A DNA stretch of 64,000 nucleotides. It comes from JBBPZA01 sp963728925 (GTDB lineage: Bacteria > Actinomycetota > Thermoleophilia > Solirubrobacterales > Solirubrobacteraceae). Shown here piece by piece: positions 16,024 to 24,853 of the stretch. Position 1 is the stretch's first letter; the number at the start of each line of letters is the position of its first letter. Where the stretch lies: assembly GCA_963728925.1 (NCBI GenBank), contig CAVSMB010000006.1:193881-257880 (forward strand), in the 5' to 3' direction. The position numbers and the translations under genes were made by a program. The notes under the pieces are model-generated. The model was not told the origin of the DNA. It saw nothing but the letters and a program-made list of their open reading frames with translations, and did not search any database.

Positions 16024-17529
16024 TCACGTACGTTGCGAGAGCGCCGTCCGCGCCATGGCGACCGCTTGACGCAAGACTGGCTCGGTCGCCTCGCCGTAGC
16101 GCGCGACGACCTCGTCATAGACCTCGAGCTCCTCGTCGGAGCGCCCGAGCGCCCCCAGCCTGACGCCCTTGTTGACCAGCGCCGTGGCGACCTGCTCGCG
16201 CAGCGCCGGCTCGGTCGCCTCGCCGAAGCGCGCGACGACCTCGTCATAGACCTCCACAGCGTCGTCAGAGCGACCGAGGTCGCCGAGTACGACGCCCAGG
16301 TTGTAGCCGGCCAGCGCTGCCACGTCATCGATCGACGATTCTCGCGCGCGGGAAAAGGCGTCAGCCGCTGTATCGAACTGAGCATGCTCATACGCGGCGC
16401 TCGCGACGGCGAGGGCCTGCGCGTCCGTGGCATCGTTGGTCGCGGCTGCCCACGCAGCCTCGTGCGGTGGCTCGCCGCCCGATCGATTGCGCACCAGCTG
16501 TACGACGTAATCGAAGGCCTGGTAGCTGGCCGTGCGATGCAGCAGCGCGATTGTCCCGGCCACGGGGCGAACGGCCCAGTCGACCGCGGCCGTGAATGCG
16601 TCGTCCGTTGGCTCGGCAGCAAACGCTGACGGCAGGAAGCTCGGCCACAGGTCTCGAAGCGTGTGGTCGGGGATCGGATCGGTTCGGCCGCACCTGGCCC
16701 AGTCGACGGCAGTAGCGACGACAGCGACGCCCTCGGGGCGCTCCTTCTCACCGGGGGCGTGACGCTGGGTGACGAGCTTGCGTTCGAGCATCGGTGCCGC
16801 GACGAGGTACGCGGCCAGACCGTGACGCTCGATCGACGCGAACTGCTCGGCGGAAAGATCGGAGCGCAGCCCAGCCAGTTCGCCAGTCGTCGTCGCCGTC
16901 ATCGCGATCTCGCGGGCGCTCTGGAGGATCTCCGCGGCAATCGTGGCCAGGCCACCCGCTGTCGAGCCGGCGATTCGCTCGTTGCCCTTGCCGCCGTAGG
17001 TCGCGGCGACCATCCTGCCGCGACCGCCAGCGTGCCGGTCGCGTAGCGTCGCCAACCTCACGCCCTCGTTCAGATACGGCTCGAGGTCATCAAGCCACAA
17101 GACCGTGTGCGTCGCGTCTGTTGAGCCCTCGTCGGAGGCAACGAGCTTGCGGAGCGCTTCGGCATCTACGGGGGCGACAAGCTCAAGCTTGCGACCCTGA
17201 GCGCAGCGCGTCACGGCCTCAAAAAAGGCGCGCGACTTGCCGACCTTCGACGGTCCCTCGACGACGACCAGCCAGCCTCCGCTGCCATCAAGCGCCGCAT
17301 CGATCGCCGCGCGAATGTCGCCGTCTACGTCCCGCGGTACGTACTCGGGAACCTCGCCGCCGGGCAGGATGTCCTGTGCGGCGCGATCGATACCAATCTG
17401 CGTGGGATCGATCTGCTCAACAGCAGCGACCGGAGCCTGACGCTGAAGCTCTGCGCGCTCCTGCTCTGACACGGACTCCGCGAACTCCACGCCGGCGTTG
17501 CGCGCCTCGGCGCTGAACACGAACCGCAA
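16024..17529 (-). CDS. P-loop NTPase with TPR tail; membrane N-terminus now out of frame
   Basis: The 501-residue frame has Walker A EGPSKVGKSR at residues 91-100, Walker B VLWLDDLE at 143-150, and at least three TPR-like units at about 375-490 (YNLGVVLGDLGRSDDAVEVY, NKGVRLGALGRSDEELEVYD). P-loop plus TPR suggests a STAND-like or related sensor ATPase. Upstream, in another frame (about 17690-17535), lies a typical pair of membrane helices: AFAAIFTALAGAGFAGVLP and LAVIAAGVALVGLIAV. The join to FSAEARNAGVEFAE needs a one-base shift near 17525. The native protein was therefore probably membrane-anchored, and the annotated start is not the original one. Such membrane-anchored NTPase/TPR proteins occur in defence islands; the role is inference. 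Confidence 0.65.
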   Translation of the reverse strand: MRFVFSAEARNAGVEFAESVSEQERAELQRQAPVAAVEQIDPTQIGIDRAAQDILPGGEVPEYVPRDVDGDIRAAIDAALDGSGGWLVVVEGPSKVGKSRAFFEAVTRCAQGRKLELVAPVDAEALRKLVASDEGSTDATHTVLWLDDLEPYLNEGVRLATLRDRHAGGRGRMVAATYGGKGNERIAGSTAGGLATIAAEILQSAREIAMTATTTGELAGLRSDLSAEQFASIERHGLAAYLVAAPMLERKLVTQRHAPGEKERPEGVAVVATAVDWARCGRTDPIPDHTLRDLWPSFLPSAFAAEPTDDAFTAAVDWAVRPVAGTIALLHRTASYQAFDYVVQLVRNRSGGEPPHEAAWAAATNDATDAQALAVASAAYEHAQFDTAADAFSRARESSIDDVAALAGYNLGVVLGDLGRSDDAVEVYDEVVARFGEATEPALREQVATALVNKGVRLGALGRSDEELEVYDEVVARYGEATEPVLRQAVAMARTALSQRT

Positions 17530-17736
17530 TCAATCCCACCAACGCCACACCGGCCGCAATCACGGCAAGCGGCTTCGGAAGCACACCGGCGAAGCCCGCG
17601 CCCGCGAGCGCCGTGAAAATTGCGGCGAACGCTGCGGCCGCTCGCGCACGCGCCTCAAGGTCCTTCTGCCGATGAGCGCCCTCGCCGATGTCGCGAACGC
17701 TACGGGCTGTCCGCCCCTCTCCCTACGGTGGCGGCG

Positions 17737-18979
17737 ATGGCCCGTGAGCTGCAGCGCGTCCCCGCGTCGACGGCGCTGGTCGGCGAGCTCGTCGACGCCG
17801 CCGGGCTGGCCGTGCGCGCGGCGGAGGTCGCCGCGCGCCAGCGCTCGCCCGAGACGCGGCGCACCTACGCCGCCGTCTACCGCGGCTTCAGCGCCTTCCT
17901 CAGCCCGCACGCCGGCGCCGACGAGCTGACGGCCGAGGCGGTTCGCGCCTACCGCGACGCGCTCGAGCGCGCCGGGCGCTCGCCGGCCACTGTCGCCAAG
18001 CACCTCTCCGCCCTGCGCGGCCTCGCCGAGGCGCTCGGCGTCGACGCGCAGCTGCGCACCGTGCGCGGCGCGCGTGGGGCGCGGGGAGCCGCGCGCATTG
18101 GCTCACGACGAATGGGCGCGCCTACTGCGCATGCCCGACCGCCGCACCCGCCACGGCAAGCGCGACCTCGCGCTGCTGCACCTGGTCGGCTCCGCCGGCC
18201 TGCGCCGCGCCGAGGCCGCCAGCCTGCTCCTCGGCGACGTCGACGAGCGCCGGCGCTCAAGCGACCCGCGGTTACGCCAGGCGATCAAGGGCTCCACGAG
18301 CTGGTGGGTGACCGTCCGCTACGGAAAGCGCGGCCGCACCCGCGCCGTCCCGCTCGACGACGACGCCCTCGAGGCGATCCTCGCCTGGGTCAAGAGCCGC
18401 CCCGCCGCGCCGACCGAGCACCTGCTGCTATCGCTGCCCCGCAGCGGCCAGCTGGGCCCGATCACCACCCGCGACATCGCCCGCATCGTCGCCCGCCACG
18501 CCGAAGCGGCCGACCTGCCCGAAGACCGCCGCTCGCCCCACGTGCTGCGCCACACCTTCTGCACCCACCTCGCCGACGCCGGCGCCGACACCGCGGTCAT
18601 CCGCGAACTCGCCGGCCACGCCGACATCCGCACCACCACGATCTACACCGCGGTCAGCGCCACCCGCCGATGGTCGCACACCACATCAGGCAACATCAAC
18701 ACGACCAATCAACCAACGGCAGGCGGGGCCACTTCAAGCGTCCACGCCGGGGCCAGCGCAAACGGCCACACCGACGCGGCGACCCGCGACAGCAAAGCGA
18801 GGCGTAGAGCCATCTTCCCACCGCCGGGCGGCGATTCACAGGTCAGCCTCCATGGAACGCGGCAGCGAGAGGCCAGGCGCCGGACGGGTCTCGCAGGCGA
18901 GAGGAGTAGCACGCCGACGGGATGCGCTACATGGCGACGCAAGCGTCCAGTTCGTACGGAAACGCGGGAGGTCGGTTAG
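17737..18979 (+). pseudogene. tyrosine recombinase (XerC/D-like), one frameshift
   Basis: Starts at ATG 17737 with a SAM-like core-binding domain (SPETRRTYAAVYRGFSAFLS, ATVAKHLSALRGLAEALG). A one-base shift near 18070-18085 moves the rest into the next frame: ALAHDEWARLLRMPDRRTRH, GLRRAEAASLLLGDV (first arginine), HVLRHTFCTHLADAGAD (HxLR), ELAGHADIRTTTIYTAV (second histidine and tyrosine). All catalytic residues are present, so only the shift disables it. The C-terminal tail past SATRRWSHTT is low complexity. The coding style resembles the relics at 12445 and 24608, but the N-terminus differs. Confidence 0.8.
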
Positions 18980-19440
18980 CGAACTGGCGACAGCGGCCCC
19001 ACGTCGGCGCGTGCAGCCTCGATGAAGAGGCTTTCAAGGCGCTCAATGACTGGAATCCGTCGTTTCGGGTCGTAGTTGGATTTCCAGTGCCATCGCCGCA
19101 GCATCCCAGCAGCCTCAGCAACGCTTCCGGTACCAGCGATCTCGACGTCAGCGACTAATCGGTCGAGTTCGGCGTACCTGCTCTCAAGCCCTGCCCCGTC
19201 CTCCCGCGGTGCGAGATTGATCGAGCGTAGCTTCCGCGAGTGCGTGAGCAGCGCGACGTAAGCCGACCTTCGCTCGTCTCTGAGGAGATTCTCCCTTTCG
19301 GCGGTCAGCCGTCGGTTCTCGGCTTCGACTCTCCCGCGTTCGGTGCGTGCTTGTGCGAACGCCCCACCGTACCCTCCGAATGCACCGATAGCCGCAGTGA
19401 TGATCGGGGTGATGTCCAAGGGCGCACCTCGCTCCACCAT
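18976..19440 (-). CDS. membrane-anchored coiled-coil protein of unknown function
   Basis: ATG 19440 gives 154 residues; a TTG at about 19416 with GGAGCGAGGT in front would start MDITPIITAAIGAFGGYGGA and is equally plausible. One short N-terminal hydrophobic helix is followed by a coiled coil (RTERGRVEAENRRLTAEREN) and a helical domain (SAYVALLTHSRKLRSINL, RYAELDRLVADVEIAG, MLRRWHW). The layout of one membrane helix then helices matches many uncharacterised actinobacterial accessory proteins, and is shared with the gene at 23812. No partner gene is adjacent. Confidence 0.6.
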   Translation of the reverse strand: MVERGAPLDITPIITAAIGAFGGYGGAFAQARTERGRVEAENRRLTAERENLLRDERRSAYVALLTHSRKLRSINLAPREDGAGLESRYAELDRLVADVEIAGTGSVAEAAGMLRRWHWKSNYDPKRRIPVIERLESLFIEAARADVGPLSPVR

Positions 19441-19645
19441 CGGAGGCCATACGGCGCTGATCGTACCCGTCATCCGGACAAGCCGGGACGTCAGCCGTGC
19501 AATGCCTGAGCACGAGAAGCACCGGGCCAGGCACGTCATTCCGCTGAGGGATCCGCTTATGGCACCGGCGGCGGTTGCGAGCGCTGATCGGAGGGTCCGA
19601 GAAACGGGCGCGCGAGCCGACGTTCGCAAAGAGCGAAGATCTCAC

Positions 19646-21128
19646 CCGGGGGAAAGGGCGCATGTGGGGGCTGCTGTCCGGGGCGCTGCGGATGATTCGG
19701 TCCACCTGGTCTTTCGAGCTGGAGGCAGCGATGGCGGTCTTCCTGGGTCTCGATGTGCACCGTGCGCAGATCACCTTCGATGCGCTCGATGTCGACACGG
19801 GCGAGGTGTAAACGGGGCGCGTTCGCCCCGCTAACCGCGACACGTTCGCTCGGTTCCTCAGCCGGTTTGACGGCGCCGAGCTGGTCGCGGCGGTGGAGGC
19901 GATGACGGGCTGGCGGTTCGTCGTCGAGGAGCTCCAGCGCGTCGGCGCCGAGGTGCACCTGGCCGAGCCGGCCGAGACGAGCGCCAAGCGCGGGCCCAAG
20001 CGCCGCGCGAAGACCGATCGCCTCGACGCGCGCCTCATGCGGGAGTTGCTGGTCGAGCGCCGCCTGCCCGAAGCGTGGATCGCGCCGGCGCACATCCTCG
20101 ACCTGCGCGCCCGCGTCCGCTTGCGCAAGGCGCTGGTCGACCAGCGCACCGAATGGCTGCAGCGGATCCACGCGGTGCTGTTTCATCACGGCGTCCCGAC
20201 GCAGGCCGGCCGGCTCGGACGGCTCGAAGGCGACAACGCCCGGGAGCAGCTCAGCCGCTTCGCGCTCCCGCCGGTCGCGCACCAGCAGATCCAGGTCGCG
20301 TTGGCGATCATCGAGCACCTCAACGCTCAGCTGCACCCGCTCGACCTGCAGCTCGAGCGCGACGCGCGCCGGCTGCATGGCTGCCGCGCGCTGATGGCCC
20401 ACTACGGCATCGGCGCCAAGGTCGCCACCGCGATCCTCGCCGAGCTCGGCGACCCACGCCGGTTCTCGTCCTCGCGCCAGGCGGTCCGTTGCGCCGGGCT
20501 GGACGTCACCGTGCACGAGACCGACCAGCGCCGCCGCGGCGGACGCATCTCACGCGAGGGCTCGCCCGTGCTGCGCTGGGCGGCGTTCGAGGCCGCCCAG
20601 ACCGCCGCGCGCCCCGGCTCCCCCGATCACGGCTACTACCTGGAGCTCAAAGAGCGGCTCGGCGCCAACCGCGCCGCGCTGACGATCTCGCGCAAGATGC
20701 TGCGCCGCGCGCACCACACCCTGCGGGCGCTCGGCGACGACGCGCTCGCGCCCGCCTGACCATCGATACTCGCGCGCAAATGCCCCTAACAGATCACTGG
20801 CGCGGCCAGCTCCTCCAGAACGCCAGCCGCAGCGCCCGTTCCGCGCTGACAGGCCCTGAAAGATTGGGCGGCCGCACCGCTCCCTGCGGGACACCCCCTC
20901 AACGATCTTGTCGCCGAGCCCGTGCCGAGGCTCGAGCACCGAGATAAGGCCGGGCGCCCGCGCGCACACCCGTCCCGACGACTGACGAAGGAGGCGCGCC
21001 AGCGCCGCTCGACACCGACACCACGATCCCCCGCAAGGCGTCCACCTCCCGGCGAGCCCGCAAGCACCCGTCACAGCGCCAGCCACTCTTGACTACGGGC
21101 GCCCCCACAGATAAGGGCATTCCCCGGG
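19646..21128 (+). mobile_element. IS110-family insertion sequence
   Basis: The transposase relic at 19731-20759 is surrounded by non-coding flanks, about 85 bp on the left and 370 bp on the right, as usual for IS110 (the right flank normally carries the bridge RNA in some subgroups). Subterminal sequences match in inverted orientation: ATGTGGGGGC at 19662-19671 and GCCCCCACAG at 21110-21119. CCGGGG occurs outside each. The exact ends are uncertain, since IS110 elements lack clear terminal repeats. I see nothing else in 20760-21128. Confidence 0.55.
19731..20759 (+). pseudogene. IS110-family transposase with an in-frame stop
   Basis: ATG 19731 follows a strong GGAGG site. MAVFLGLDVHRAQITFDALD holds the first aspartate of the DEDD catalytic set. 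At codon 27 the frame meets TAA (19809-19811), then continues in the same frame with TGRVRPANRDTFARFLSRF, the acidic AAVEAMTGW, and KTDRLDARLMREL (the last two aspartates). The C-terminal domain (HYGIGAKVATAILAELGD, REGSPVLRWAAFEAAQTA) carries the conserved serine region. Only the one stop interrupts it. A GTG-initiated product from about 19893 would lack the first two catalytic residues. Inactive unless the stop is suppressed. Confidence 0.85.
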
Positions 21129-21185
21129 GTACCTGCTAACCGCGAAGCGCGAGTTGTGCCGGTGGTAGGCGGGCCGCGCGGATCC

Positions 21186-22148
21186 TCAACACCCGCGTCG
21201 ACCTGAAATCTCAGTGCGGCGGTGGAACTCGACTCCGAAGGTGACCTCAAGCCGCGCCCTGGCCTGGTCGCTGAGCTGGCCGGCGTGCAACCAAAACTCC
21301 CAGGGCGCGTGGATGCGGTCTGGGGGCGAGACTTCTCCTTCGAGCCCGAAAGTGATGGAGTCGAGAGACCGCAGGCGCGCGTCGACGAGGTAGTCGGCGA
21401 TGTCGAGGGCCAGGTGGCCGCTTCGGCTCACTTCGTATGCGACCTCAGACGGGCGGAGCTTCGTGTCGCCGTGACCTTCTTCCTGCGGCGAGTTCTTGCT
21501 CGACCACCAGACGCCGATCGATTGGGTGCGCTCTTCGCCGTCCTCGGCGTACAGCGTGAAGTCGCGCCTGCTAATGAGGGTCCCGCCGTGCTTGAACGCG
21601 TGGAAGTAGGTTGCGAATTGCTTCCAGGTAGCGGCGAGCGTGAGCATGTACGGCCGCAGGAGGCGAACCGTTGCCTCCTCGGCCTCCTTGACGGCCACGT
21701 GATCCTCCGGCGCGTAGCGGTGCGCGATGCCGAGCGCCTCGAGCAGCGGTACGGTGCGCTGGGTGTTCGGGGGCCGCACCCGCAGCGCGGCGAGAACCTT
21801 GAAGCGGTCGTCGTCCCAGTTCCTCAGGTCGCCGTAGAACGTCGTCGGGCGTGTGCCGCTGAAGACGGTGCCTGTTACGTAGAACGGCACGCCCGGGATA
21901 GCGTTCTCATACGCGGTGCCCGAGTAAGCGACGTCTTCGAGTGCTTGCAGGGCGTCGCCGATCAAGCCGAGCAGCGCCATGTCGCGATAGCCGGCGTCAC
22001 CGGCTGCGGCCTCGTCGTAGTGACGCTCGGCGTCTTGCAGCCCCGCGCGCCGGGCGGGGATCGTCTGCAGGCGCCATGCCAGCAGGTACGCCCGGCTGGG
22101 GAGCACGTCCTGGTGGGGATCCGGAAGTTGCGCGCGGTCGTCAGCCAC
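21186..22148 (-). CDS. uncharacterised protein B of an overlapping gene pair
   Basis: GTG 22148 overlaps the end of the upstream gene by 8 bp (GTGGCTGA), giving 320 residues; an ATG at 22247 in the same frame would overlap far more and yields unlikely sequence. No known domain is recognised. Visible blocks are AYLLAWRLQTIPARRAGLQD, YRDMALLGLIGDALQALEDV, VPFYVTGTVFSGTRP, YMLTLAATWKQFATYFHAFK and YEVSRSGHLALDIADYLVDA, a mixed alpha/beta composition with many aromatic residues. No signal peptide or membrane segment. The tight overlap implies coupled translation and a shared function with protein A. It lies next to an IS110 and in the defence-like half of the window; any role is unproven. Confidence 0.7.
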   Translation of the reverse strand: MADDRAQLPDPHQDVLPSRAYLLAWRLQTIPARRAGLQDAERHYDEAAAGDAGYRDMALLGLIGDALQALEDVAYSGTAYENAIPGVPFYVTGTVFSGTRPTTFYGDLRNWDDDRFKVLAALRVRPPNTQRTVPLLEALGIAHRYAPEDHVAVKEAEEATVRLLRPYMLTLAATWKQFATYFHAFKHGGTLISRRDFTLYAEDGEERTQSIGVWWSSKNSPQEEGHGDTKLRPSEVAYEVSRSGHLALDIADYLVDARLRSLDSITFGLEGEVSPPDRIHAPWEFWLHAGQLSDQARARLEVTFGVEFHRRTEISGRRGC

Positions 22149-23040
22149 GGCCGGCGTCTTCTTGGTCGTCGCTGACGCGCGCATGCGCCGCGCGGATGGC
22201 CGCCTGCTGATCATCGGGCAACCGCTCGAGCAGGTCGAACGGCACAACCCACCTGTGGCCGGTCTCGATGCTGCCGGCCTGTGCGGCCGCCAGAGCGAGT
22301 GAAAGCTTGATCGCCACCTTGCCCGAGCGATACGTCGCTCTCACGCTCGCCGGGTCCAGCGCAACGGGGTGACACTCGGTGTTGATCTCGGCCCGCTGGA
22401 AGTCGCGCTCCGAGAGCACCGCGAGCGCCCAAGGCCGCCGCCCAGGATCGCGCGCGCAGTCGCTCAGAGCTCCGGCGCCCGGCGCCTCATTAATCAGGCG
22501 ACCCGGGATGAGCGGGAAGCCGTGCATCGTGCTCTTGGCGACCCGGCGGTAGTCCAGCCAGAACCGTCCTGCCGTTTCGAGCCCGTAGTGCCAACGCCAA
22601 GCGGTGCGTTTCACCAACTCGCCAAGCGCAACGCGCTCCTCCCTCGACAGCGGCTCGGCCGCGAGAGTCCGCGGGTCTGGAAGGGCAAACGGCTCTAGGG
22701 CCCCGGCGGGGTTCGTAAACACCTCGGCGAGGGCAGTGTCGAGCTCCCGCGTCGGTACGACAACGAAGCGCTGCCATGAGGGGGTGCCGCGAAAGACGTG
22801 CAACAGACGAGCGAGGTCTTCGGTGGCTAGGAGCGCGCGCTGCAACACAAGCAGCCCCATGCCGCCCCGTTCGTCGTCATCGACGTCATCCGTCTCATAG
22901 AGGCTTACCGCACGGTCGAGCGAGGCACGCCGAAAAGCGCAACGCGCCGGCGCCTCACGGCAGTAGCTCCAGAGCACATGCCCGCCACGCCGTTCCACGT
23001 AGGCGTGGTCGTGATGCTCGAGGTCGATGCCGATCTGCAT
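22141..23040 (-). CDS. uncharacterised protein A of an overlapping gene pair
   Basis: A 299-residue protein starting at ATG 23040. It opens MQIGIDLEHHDHAYVERRGG and is mostly helical: GGMGLLVLQRALLATEDLAR, SWQRFVVVPTRELDTALAEV, VALGELVKRTAWRWHYGLET, then RTYRSGKVAIKL-type and GHRWVVPFDLLERLPDDQQA segments. I recognise no catalytic motif or family. It lacks membrane segments. The gene is intact, shares an 8-bp overlap with the downstream gene, and has no other cotranscribed neighbour. The lack of decay in a region full of relics suggests selection. It could be half of an undescribed two-gene accessory system. Confidence 0.7.
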   Translation of the reverse strand: MQIGIDLEHHDHAYVERRGGHVLWSYCREAPARCAFRRASLDRAVSLYETDDVDDDERGGMGLLVLQRALLATEDLARLLHVFRGTPSWQRFVVVPTRELDTALAEVFTNPAGALEPFALPDPRTLAAEPLSREERVALGELVKRTAWRWHYGLETAGRFWLDYRRVAKSTMHGFPLIPGRLINEAPGAGALSDCARDPGRRPWALAVLSERDFQRAEINTECHPVALDPASVRATYRSGKVAIKLSLALAAAQAGSIETGHRWVVPFDLLERLPDDQQAAIRAAHARVSDDQEDAGRG

Positions 23041-23180
23041 CCCACCATTGTTGAGGCCGACCTGGATGCATCCTCCAGGCCGCTGCCAGGCGGCTGCCGA
23101 CCAGAGCTGCCTTCTATGGCTCTTGCCGCACGGGTTACGTCACCGGGGAGAAGCGGCGTTCCCCAGCGTGTGGCGTCCGG

Positions 23181-23795
23181 ATGGCGTACGGCGCGCGCCT
23201 GGGTGTCGCCCGCAGGCGAGCAGAGTTAACGCAGGCGAAACGGCAGACCGCCCTCTGGAATCATGCGCGCGTGCAGTTTTCGGAGATCGTCGCTGGCGTC
23301 AACGGCTTCAGCACCCCGATCTTCGGCGTCTCCTGGACGCCGCCGACAGTTGACGTCGAGGTCGCTCGTCGCGTCGTCGCGTTCGTGGAGACGAGGCGAG
23401 TGCTCTTTTCGAGCTACTCGAACGAGGTACCCGAGGATTGCGTGCGCTCCGTCCTAGAGATCCGCGCCTTCCTCAGCGAGGTGATCGGCGCCGGCGGGAT
23501 CGCTAACGAGCTCGTCGAACCGCTCCGCCTGATGCGCCGCTACTGCGTCCGCTTTCTTGAGCGCGTGGGCGCGACCGAAGACCGCCGCGACCCGGACGCC
23601 GCGAGCCGGCATCTGTTCCGCGAGCCGCGGTGGTCGATGCACGATTACTGGTTCGGTGAGGCACTCGGCGAGCTGCGCGCCGGCGTCGGCCTGCAGATCG
23701 CCATCATCGCGTCGTCGTTCGGGCTCGACGTCGACGACGACCTAGCGTCCACGCTGCCCGCACCCGAAGTCCCCGGAGCCATCGCTGGGTCGTAA
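23181..23795 (+). CDS. conserved protein of unknown function (DUF6650-like)
   Basis: ATG 23181 gives 204 residues. Blocks FSEIVAGVNGFSTPIFGVSW then TPPTVDVEVARRVVAFVETR, RVLFSSYSNEVPEDCVRSVL and FGEALGELRAGVGLQIAIIA with GLDVDDDLASTLP match, from memory, a family I know as DUF6650 (GISWNPPE..RDVARRVV...). No catalytic residues are known. It is divergent from the A/B pair, separated by about 140 bp, so it could share a promoter region. Family name is tentative; coding status is strong. Confidence 0.6.
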   Translation: MAYGARLGVARRRAELTQAKRQTALWNHARVQFSEIVAGVNGFSTPIFGVSWTPPTVDVEVARRVVAFVETRRVLFSSYSNEVPEDCVRSVLEIRAFLSEVIGAGGIANELVEPLRLMRRYCVRFLERVGATEDRRDPDAASRHLFREPRWSMHDYWFGEALGELRAGVGLQIAIIASSFGLDVDDDLASTLPAPEVPGAIAGS

Positions 23796-23811
23796 GGGGA
23801 TCCTCGGAACC

Positions 23812-24225
23812 TCAAGCGCGACGGGATGCGCTGCCGACCGTTCTCAGCGCGGAGATGACCGCGGTGTGCGTCCCGCGATGCGTCGCGTCCGGGCTGAACG
23901 GCAGCAGCGGAGCAAGAGTCGGCTGATAGGGGAGCACGCGAGCTAATGCCTCGTTGGCCTCGGCGACCTTTGTCGCCCACGCCTTCATGCCCTCCATGAC
24001 CAGCCAGCTTTGGAGCTTCTCGAAGTCGTCGTCGGCCATGTAGGTAGGCCGCCCAACGCTGGCGAGGTAGTCGACGCTGATCTCAGCGGCAGCCGCCGCG
24101 GCGATGGCGGCGTTGACCAGATCCTCGAGGTATGTGCGTCGGCGGTGACGGACGTTTATCGCGTAGGTGATCGCGGCGCGGAGCAGGGTTGAAACAAACG
24201 GGAGCAGAAGGCTCAGCGGAGTCAT
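23812..24225 (-). CDS. small membrane-anchored helical protein
   Basis: ATG 24225 is chosen because GGGAGG lies 7 bp upstream; the longer frame to 24312 has no such site. It encodes 137 residues with an N-terminal membrane helix (MTPLSLLLPFVSTLLRAAIT) followed by basic residues (NVRHRRRTYLEDLVNAA) and helices (DDFEKLQSWLVMEGMKAWAT, KVAEANEALARVLPY). The design resembles the gene at 18976. It is convergent with the gene at 23181, with only 16 bp between their stops. Function unknown. Confidence 0.6.
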   Translation of the reverse strand: MTPLSLLLPFVSTLLRAAITYAINVRHRRRTYLEDLVNAAIAAAAAAEISVDYLASVGRPTYMADDDFEKLQSWLVMEGMKAWATKVAEANEALARVLPYQPTLAPLLPFSPDATHRGTHTAVISALRTVGSASRRA

Positions 24226-24371
24226 GACGTTGAGCCTCCCAGGCCGGCCGGCGCCGCCCCAGGCGAGCCGGCGAGCGCCGGGCTGGACCCGTGCCAGCGC
24301 GGACGCCGACACGCCAGAGAAATCCGGTTCCCCCCGCTGAGCCGTCCGGGGCCGGTGCGACCCTGCACGGC

Positions 24372-24611
24372 GTGCGAACGCGCGCGATCCACGCCGGCGA
24401 CCTCGTCCTCGTCAACCACCCCGGCCGTCTCTTCTACGCGAAGGTCGCTGGCTCGCTGCAGGCCGGGGTGCTCGCGATCGAGCCGCTCGATCGCCGCGTG
24501 ACGTATCGCTCGGCGAAGGCCCGCGAGGTCGCCGATCACTGGGCCCACAGCACCGTGGGCCGCGACGAGCGCGTGCCGGTCGCGCAGCTGCGCCTTGAGG
24601 TCGCGGGGTGA
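24372..24611 (+). CDS. small SH3/KOW-like protein paired with a recombinase fragment
   Basis: GTG 24372 gives 79 residues: IHAGDLVLVNHPGRLFYAKV, then AGSLQAGVLAIEPLDRRVTY and SAKAREVADHW. The alternating beta pattern with GDLVLV and FYAKV resembles SH3-like barrel folds. The stop overlaps the GTG of the next gene (GTGA), a clear sign of translational coupling with the recombinase-type ORF. A broken second copy of the same two-gene layout is at 12310-13155. It may be a DNA-binding accessory factor of that recombinase; this is inferred from linkage only. Confidence 0.55.
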   Translation: MRTRAIHAGDLVLVNHPGRLFYAKVAGSLQAGVLAIEPLDRRVTYRSAKAREVADHWAHSTVGRDERVPVAQLRLEVAG

Positions 24612-24853
24612 CCGAGCCCGAGCGTCTCGAGGGTCAGCTTGACGTCGATGAGGTCCTCGAGCTTGTTGTCGCTGACTCGCGCGCGCCCGCGCGCGAGGCG
24701 GTCCACGGCGAGCTCGTCGCGCCGGCCGCCGACCTCGTCGACCGCTTCACCGCGACGCTCGTCGCCCGCCCGCAGACGCAGCGCACCTACGCGCTGGCGT
24801 GCGCGCGGTTCGTGCGCTGGCTCGGCGCGCTACCCGTTGCTGTTTCTCGATGA
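24608..24853 (+). pseudogene. tyrosine recombinase, N-terminal fragment
   Basis: VTEPERLEGQLDVDEVLELV and GELVAPAADLVDRFTATLVA match the relic at 12445 nearly residue for residue, then PQTQRTYALACARFVRWLGA enters a core-binding domain and the frame ends at 24853 after 81 residues. No catalytic domain follows; the next DNA (24870 on) is unrelated and leads into an IS256 relic. The gene was cut by a deletion or insertion. Confidence 0.7.

Noticed and set aside
23263..23745. Alternative plus-strand frames inside the DUF6650-like gene
   Set aside because: Ser/Arg-rich shadows without a ribosome site.
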